From: Promethearchaeota archaeon
GTDB taxonomy: Archaea > Asgardarchaeota > Lokiarchaeia > Sigyniarchaeales > SOKP01
Direction: 5' to 3'
DNA length: 10,781 nt
Assembly: GCA_030606095.1 (NCBI GenBank)
Contig: JAUWHC010000050.1
Location: 1 to 10,781 of the forward strand
Part shown: positions 7,114 to 10,781 of the stretch, in pieces
How positions within the stretch are numbered: the first letter of the stretch is position 1
Layout of the letters: each line of letters starts with the position of its first letter
Notes under the pieces: model-generated
What the model saw: only the letters and a program-made list of their open reading frames with translations
Databases searched by the model: none
Told to the model about the DNA's origin: nothing
Position numbers and translations under genes: made by a program

Positions 7114-7119
7114 ATCCTC
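7114..7119 (-). promoter_or_regulatory. Ribosome binding site of the DapA-like/kinase gene
   Basis: On the - strand GAGGAT stands six bases before the ATG at 7107. It is one of the clearest Shine-Dalgarno matches in the window and confirms that the DapA-like domain starts there. Confidence 0.6.
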
Positions 7120-7143
7120 ATTTCGAAAAATAATTTGAAATTA

Positions 7144-7151
7144 TTATAAAT
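7144..7151 (-). promoter_or_regulatory. Candidate TATA box of the DapA-like/kinase gene
   Basis: TTTATAAT on the - strand is about 40 bases ahead of the ATG at 7107. This would give a transcript start close to the GAGGAT ribosome site. If real, it means this gene can be transcribed apart from the dehydrogenase-aldolase gene. Confidence 0.35.
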
Positions 7152-7320
7152 TTTCTTAATTTATACTAATTTAATGTTTTTAGTCATGTTGAATTTCTCA
7201 CTTCCCTCTGTCCCTGTAGTTTTACAATTTTTCTCCGAAAATAACATCAAATTATGTATTTTTAATTATGAGTTTCAGATTAATAAAGTTAATAAATGTT
7301 TTTTATAAATTAAAATTACT

Positions 7321-7336
7321 AAAAAATACATAAAAA
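7321..7336 (-). terminator. Double T-tract after the dehydrogenase-aldolase gene
   Basis: Read on the - strand, T5 (7332-7336) and T6 (7321-7326) begin 26 bases after the stop codon at 7363, with no stable hairpin. This is consistent with archaeal T-tract termination and, with the following TATA-like box, suggests a transcript boundary. Confidence 0.4.
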
Positions 7337-7362
7337 CGAATTTAATATCGGACTATAGACAA

Positions 7363-9051
7363 CTAAATTTTTTTCGAATCTTTGAATATATCAAAGATAT
7401 CCATTTCATAGTCAATTACATCTTCGGGTAAAAGGTAGGGTTCTTTAATTAGTTTAGCAAGATAATAAATTTTAGATCCTCTTTCTAAATATTGTAAAAC
7501 CGTATAAGCTCCTTTTAAATGACTTCCACAACACAAACTTCCGTGATTTGCGAGTATTACCGCGTTTCGCTCTTCTAAACTTTTCTTTACATTCTCTGCT
7601 AATTCTTCACTACCTGCTTCTCCATATTCTGCACACACAACCTCACCTCCTAAATAGGGAACAAGCTCTTCCATTGCGGGAGGTAACGATAACTTGAGCG
7701 TACTAAGTATTGTTGAGTAAATACCATGGGAGTGGATGATTGCGTTAACATCTTCACGTTCTTTGTAAATTCCTAAATGTAAGTGTTTTTCTACTGAAGG
7801 GTTTCTTTCTCCTTCTACTACTTTTCCCTCAAGATTAATAATTAAAATATCATCTGATTCCATTTCTTCATAATTTACATTACTAGGGGTGATTAAAACG
7901 AATTCTTCGTCTCCACTTTTAACTCTAATACTCACATTTCCCGCTGATCCTATCACATGCCCATCGTTCAATAATCTCTTACAAGTACTAACAATTTCTT
8001 TCTTAAATTTTTTAATTGGCTGGTCTAAAATCTTATTTTTTTTTTCTTTAAATCCTTCAAAAACTTCGGGATTCAAGACATGTGAAGGAATACCTTTATC
8101 TAGCCAAATTGTAATATCTTTCAGCAGCATATTTGATTGTCTATTAACTACTTCAACGGTATTTCCTCCAATATGGGGCATTACTAAAACATTTTCTAAT
8201 TCTAAAAATTCATTATCTTCATCGATAGGCTCTAAAGGAAAGACATCTAAAGCAGCTCCCGCAATTTTATTGCTTTTTAAAGCATCGTATAACTTTTCAT
8301 AATCTACAAGACTTCCTTTAGCTAAATTAATTAAAAAAGCCGTACTTTTCATCATTGCTATTCGTTCTTGGTTAATAAGATTATCATTTTCATCAGTTGC
8401 CACAGCGTGAATGGTTATAAAATCGGATTCTTTCATTAACGAATCTAAATCTGTTTTTATACCATAATTTTCAATAATTTCGTTAGAAACAAATGGATCA
8501 TAAACAAGAAATTTTACTCCAAATGGCTTTAATCGATCAGCAACTTGTCTTCCGATCTGACCAAAACCAATAATACCGATATTCTTGTTTAATAACTCAT
8601 TTCCCATAAATCTATTATAACATTTTATCCAATCTTCGAAATCGATAACTTCAAATTCATCACTGTGTAAAAATCGATCTAGCTTTATCAAATTTCTTGC
8701 CATTGAAACGACTAATCCAACTGTCAATTCAGCAACAGCAACGACATTCCTAAGAGGAGTATAAATTACAGGAATATTTTTTTTAGTAGCAGCATCTAAA
8801 TTGATGTTAAATGGATCCCCCCGGCAAGACACAATCAATTTTAAGTTAGTTTGTTCAAATAATTCAGCTTTCTTTAAATCATCAGCAACAGTTATTAAAA
8901 TATCATAACCTTTTAATTTTTCAACCATTTCTTTGACATCAAAATAAATATTTCCTGTATCTCTCCAACTCTCGTAAGTGACATCCATTTTCTTTTTTAA
9001 TTCTTTTAATACATCATCAGATATACTTGCGGTAATAAGTGCTCTTATAAT
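7363..9051 (-). CDS. Fusion of a D-2-hydroxyacid dehydrogenase with a class II (FucA-type) aldolase, apparent ATT start
   Basis: Numbering is from ATG 8988. Residues 1 to ~305 are an NAD-dependent D-isomer 2-hydroxyacid dehydrogenase (PGDH type): GFGQIG at 141-146, Asp164 to bind NAD ribose, catalytic Glu253 in F-P-L-E-P and His272 in P-H-I-G-G-N-T. The usual catalytic Arg is Lys224 (N-L-A-K-G-S-L-V-D). Residues ~325-530 are a class II aldolase/adducin domain: S-A-G-N-V-S-I-R (348-355), T-P-S-N, acid/base Glu400, and zinc ligands His419, His421 and His482, all present. The fusion could oxidise a hydroxy acid or sugar acid and then cleave or decarboxylate a phosphorylated product. ATG 8988 cuts off the first Rossmann-like strand. 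The frame continues upstream as I-I-R-A-L-I-T-A-S-I-S-D-D-V to a TGA at 9055-9057, with only ATT 9051 or ATA 9048 as possible starts. Length from ATT is 562 residues. Confidence 0.85.
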   Translation of the reverse strand: MIRALITASISDDVLKELKKKMDVTYESWRDTGNIYFDVKEMVEKLKGYDILITVADDLKKAELFEQTNLKLIVSCRGDPFNINLDAATKKNIPVIYTPLRNVVAVAELTVGLVVSMARNLIKLDRFLHSDEFEVIDFEDWIKCYNRFMGNELLNKNIGIIGFGQIGRQVADRLKPFGVKFLVYDPFVSNEIIENYGIKTDLDSLMKESDFITIHAVATDENDNLINQERIAMMKSTAFLINLAKGSLVDYEKLYDALKSNKIAGAALDVFPLEPIDEDNEFLELENVLVMPHIGGNTVEVVNRQSNMLLKDITIWLDKGIPSHVLNPEVFEGFKEKKNKILDQPIKKFKKEIVSTCKRLLNDGHVIGSAGNVSIRVKSGDEEFVLITPSNVNYEEMESDDILIINLEGKVVEGERNPSVEKHLHLGIYKEREDVNAIIHSHGIYSTILSTLKLSLPPAMEELVPYLGGEVVCAEYGEAGSEELAENVKKSLEERNAVILANHGSLCCGSHLKGAYTVLQYLERGSKIYYLAKLIKEPYLLPEDVIDYEMDIFDIFKDSKKI

Positions 9052-9113
9052 TTCTCAACTCAATAATATTATGTAAACTAAATAATAACATGTAATAAGA
9101 ATTTAAAACAAAT

Positions 9114-9121
9114 AAAAAAAA
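9114..9121 (-). terminator. T8 terminator after the SCP2 gene
   Basis: Eight T residues on the - strand begin 12 bases after the SCP2 stop codon. There is no hairpin, as expected for archaeal intrinsic termination. It lies before the dehydrogenase-aldolase start, so that gene probably has its own promoter. Confidence 0.5.
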
Positions 9122-9133
9122 TGATTATTTCTT

Positions 9134-9484
9134 TTAGAACATTAAACTTTTAAGTTTCATTAAATTTTTAATTTTTCCTTCCACAACTTTTATCTTTCCC
9201 GAAGAATATGCTTTAACTGCGCCAAGATCTTTATTGAATAAATCCAGCATTGTTTTTTCCGTAATAAAATCAATTTTAACAGGAGCATTTTCATCGCTAA
9301 CATTATCCTTTATTTCAATGCCTTGATCCTTATTTACTAAAAGTAAGACGGTCCTATTTGTGTCTAAAAACCTTATTTGTATGGGTTCATTATAATTCGC
9401 CAATTTTTTACGCACTTTATCGGTATTAATGTAACGACTTTTAATTTCCTTTAAACAAGATTCTATGCTATCAAACTTTGACAA
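9134..9484 (-). CDS. SCP2 (sterol carrier protein 2) domain protein, TTG start
   Basis: A stand-alone SCP2-fold protein of 116 residues. This fold has a hydrophobic tunnel that binds lipids or other hydrophobic ligands. Seen here: a leading helix (D-K-V-R-K-K-L), strand P-I-Q-I-R-F-L, strand T-V-L-L-L-V, turn N-K-D-Q-G-I-E-I, strand A-P-V-K-I-D-F-I-T, helix K-T-M-L-D-L-F-N-K, then the family's Y-S-S-G-K-I-K-V-V-E-G segment (93-103) and a closing helix. The start is TTG 9484 because GAGGTG at 9492-9497 lies seven bases before it. The in-frame TTG at 9499 lies upstream of and partly inside that site. No signal peptide or membrane span is visible. It sits between the sugar kinase and the dehydrogenase-aldolase, 78 bases from the first. 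Its ligand is unknown, and archaea make no sterols by default, so lipid or cofactor binding is only a guess. Confidence 0.75.
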   Translation of the reverse strand: MSKFDSIESCLKEIKSRYINTDKVRKKLANYNEPIQIRFLDTNRTVLLLVNKDQGIEIKDNVSDENAPVKIDFITEKTMLDLFNKDLGAVKAYSSGKIKVVEGKIKNLMKLKSLMF

Positions 9485-9491
9485 TTTCTTA

Positions 9492-9497
9492 CACCTC
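9492..9497 (-). promoter_or_regulatory. Shine-Dalgarno site deciding the SCP2 start
   Basis: GAGGTG on the - strand is followed by a seven-base spacer and TTG 9484. An upstream in-frame TTG at 9499 overlaps this site and cannot use it, so the shorter protein is preferred. Confidence 0.6.
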
Positions 9498-9562
9498 AAA
9501 ATTAAGAAAACTTTTCTTGAATTAACTAATTAACTTTCGTTTATAAGAATATAATAAATTAA

Positions 9563-10780
9563 TTACAGATCGTCAATTTTATTTTTTAAATTCTTCCATT
9601 CAAGATATATGTTTTTGTAATTATCTGAGATGGTAGGATTGCTGATTTTTTTTTCATAAGTCAAGAGGTCTTTTATCATAGATTTATAATCCGAATAGTA
9701 ATTTAAACCTTTTAATGTATTCATCGCTACTCCAATAAAAGCTGAGTCTTTAGTATATGGAACCGATATTTCAGTGTTTAAAACACTAGCTAATATCTTG
9801 CAAAAACCTTCTGATTTGGCCATGCCACCAGCACAATAAGATCTTGTACTTAAATCAGTAAACATCTGTATGGCTTGATAATTCTCGAATATACCAAACG
9901 CAATATTTTCTAAAACGCTTCTAGCAAAATCTTCTATTTTAGGAAGTTCTTCAGATATCATTGTAGGCGGTTGAAAAACAAATACGCCTCTTTTAATAGA
10001 AGTTTGGTTTTTAATATTCATTTTTTCGGGTCCTAAGAATGCAAAAGTAGAAAAAGCCCCTGGCGTTGAGTTCTTTAAATATTGCTCTATCGAATAATCT
10101 GAATTATTAGTTAAACTTGATAAAAAGCATTCTTTAAACCAATTATACGCGGCACCAGTGTTACCTGCATGGGCTTCAATTAACCATTTTCCCTTTATTG
10201 AGTGGCACGATGTCCAATAATTATTATTGGGATCAAAAATAGGTTTATTTACGACGAGATGAAGAGGGGCGGTTGTGCCTAAACTAATACCAATATCTCC
10301 ATCTTCAATAACGCCCATGCCTAATAATGTAGCTTGCGTATCACCACCCGATTTTATAACAGGAATATTATTTTGACTAAAATTGAATCTTTTTACTAAT
10401 TCAGGTTTTAAGTCGCCAACGATCGTCCCAGATTCCACGATTTCAGGAAAGAAATCTGGATCAAAATCAAATGTTTGAATTATTTCCGAACTCCATTCTC
10501 TCTTTTTTATATCTAATATTTGAGATTCAGCAGCTGAAGATAAATCAGAAACATAGTTTCCAGTAAGACGATAAACCAACCAATCATCTAACATTAATAC
10601 TTTATTTATTTTTTTATATGTTTCTTCCTCTTCTTCTCTGAACCATAATAATCGTGCTAGACAAAATAATAAAGGGGGACTATGACCGGTTATTTCAAAC
10701 AAATCTCTTTCTGAAAATTCATCATCTATCATATAAGCAGAATCTATCCCCCGTATATCTATATTAGGACCCCCATAGAT
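9563..10780 (-). CDS. FGGY-family carbohydrate kinase, N-terminus outside the window
   Basis: An ATP-dependent sugar kinase of the FGGY family (xylulokinase/gluconokinase relatives). The frame is open to the window edge and encodes I-Y-G-G-P-N-I-D-I-R-G before the internal Met at 10732, so roughly 80-90 N-terminal residues are missing. From that Met: D-W-L-V-Y-R-L-T-G at 50-58, the active-site S-G-G-D-T-Q-A-T at 128-135 with catalytic-base Asp131, the phosphate-binding I-S-L-G-T-T-A-P at 149-156, and the C-terminal ATP-site loop C-A-G-G-M-A-K-S-E-G-F. Both FGGY subdomains are therefore present. The substrate cannot be read directly. FGGY kinases placed next to 2-hydroxyacid dehydrogenases (as in Bacillus YoaC-YoaD) and class II aldolases suggest a ketose or sugar acid. 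It precedes the SCP2 gene by 78 bases on the same strand. Confidence 0.9.
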   Translation of the reverse strand: MYGGPNIDIRGIDSAYMIDDEFSERDLFEITGHSPPLLFCLARLLWFREEEEETYKKINKVLMLDDWLVYRLTGNYVSDLSSAAESQILDIKKREWSSEIIQTFDFDPDFFPEIVESGTIVGDLKPELVKRFNFSQNNIPVIKSGGDTQATLLGMGVIEDGDIGISLGTTAPLHLVVNKPIFDPNNNYWTSCHSIKGKWLIEAHAGNTGAAYNWFKECFLSSLTNNSDYSIEQYLKNSTPGAFSTFAFLGPEKMNIKNQTSIKRGVFVFQPPTMISEELPKIEDFARSVLENIAFGIFENYQAIQMFTDLSTRSYCAGGMAKSEGFCKILASVLNTEISVPYTKDSAFIGVAMNTLKGLNYYSDYKSMIKDLLTYEKKISNPTISDNYKNIYLEWKNLKNKIDDL

Positions 10781-10781
10781 T

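Larger units (their letters stand above)
7108..7362. other. Intergenic region ahead of the DapA-like/kinase gene
   Basis: This is the longest gap in the window (255 bases). On the - strand it holds, in order, T-tracts at 7332-7336 and 7321-7326 that could end the upstream dehydrogenase-aldolase transcript, a purine-rich stretch with GTGAG near 7197-7201, and an 8-codon ORF (7161-7187). Next come a TATA-like TTTATAAT (7144-7151) and the GAGGAT ribosome site (7114-7119). A 40-codon + strand ORF starting at 7186 has no recognisable features. No RNA gene is apparent. Confidence 0.5.

Noticed and set aside
7186..7308. 40-codon + strand ORF in the gap before the DapA-like/kinase gene
   Set aside because: It has no ribosome site, no recognisable motif and biased composition. 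It overlaps likely - strand regulatory sequence.
7889..8302. 137-codon ORF on the + strand within the dehydrogenase-aldolase gene
   Set aside because: It is antisense to a stretch that includes the dehydrogenase motifs. The translation is low-complexity Ser/Leu/Phe with no family signal.
1..10781. CRISPR array, tRNA or rRNA genes, insertion sequence
   Set aside because: Reading both strands, I saw no regularly spaced direct repeats, no tRNA cloverleaf or conserved rRNA segments, and no transposase or terminal inverted repeats.

Overview
The window is AT-rich and gene-dense, with genes on both strands and no rRNA or tRNA that I could recognise. I think it comes from an archaeon, most likely an Asgard (Lokiarchaeia-like) lineage. 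The reasons are a Dpo4/DinB polymerase ending in a PCNA-binding peptide, TATA-like boxes at archaeal spacing, T-tract ends without hairpins, a small longin/roadblock-type protein next to a seven-helix membrane protein, and an SCP2 domain protein. The lineage is an inference from gene content; no marker gene in the window settles it.

Left part (1-3163): a 5'-truncated translesion DNA polymerase IV on the + strand converges on a HAL2/CysQ-type 3'(2'),5'-bisphosphate nucleotidase on the - strand, 15 bases away. The nucleotidase is divergent from a URO-D superfamily protein (2024-3163, +). The two share a very AT-rich intergenic region that holds a perfect 8-3-8 inverted repeat.

Middle part (3264-5023, +): a seven-helix membrane protein with a TATA box placed for a leaderless transcript, a longin/roadblock-like protein, and an unrecognised 117-residue protein. 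The longin-like gene has no ATG, GTG or TTG that would include its conserved first strands. It seems to start at ATT behind a GGTGA Shine-Dalgarno sequence.

Right part (5026-10781, all - strand): in transcription order, an FGGY-family carbohydrate kinase (5' end outside the window), a stand-alone SCP2 protein, a D-2-hydroxyacid dehydrogenase fused to a class II (fuculose-phosphate-type) aldolase, and a DapA-like TIM barrel fused to an aminoglycoside/choline-kinase-type phosphotransferase. A kinase, an NAD-dependent dehydrogenase and a class II aldolase together look like a sugar or sugar-acid degradation route: phosphorylate, oxidise, cleave. The DapA-like half of the last protein has lost its Schiff-base lysine and other active-site residues, while its kinase half keeps the catalytic motifs. 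It may therefore be a substrate-binding or scaffold domain tethered to a kinase. This pair of two-domain fusions beside a sugar kinase is the best candidate here for an undescribed pathway. The dehydrogenase-aldolase gene also appears to lack a canonical start codon.
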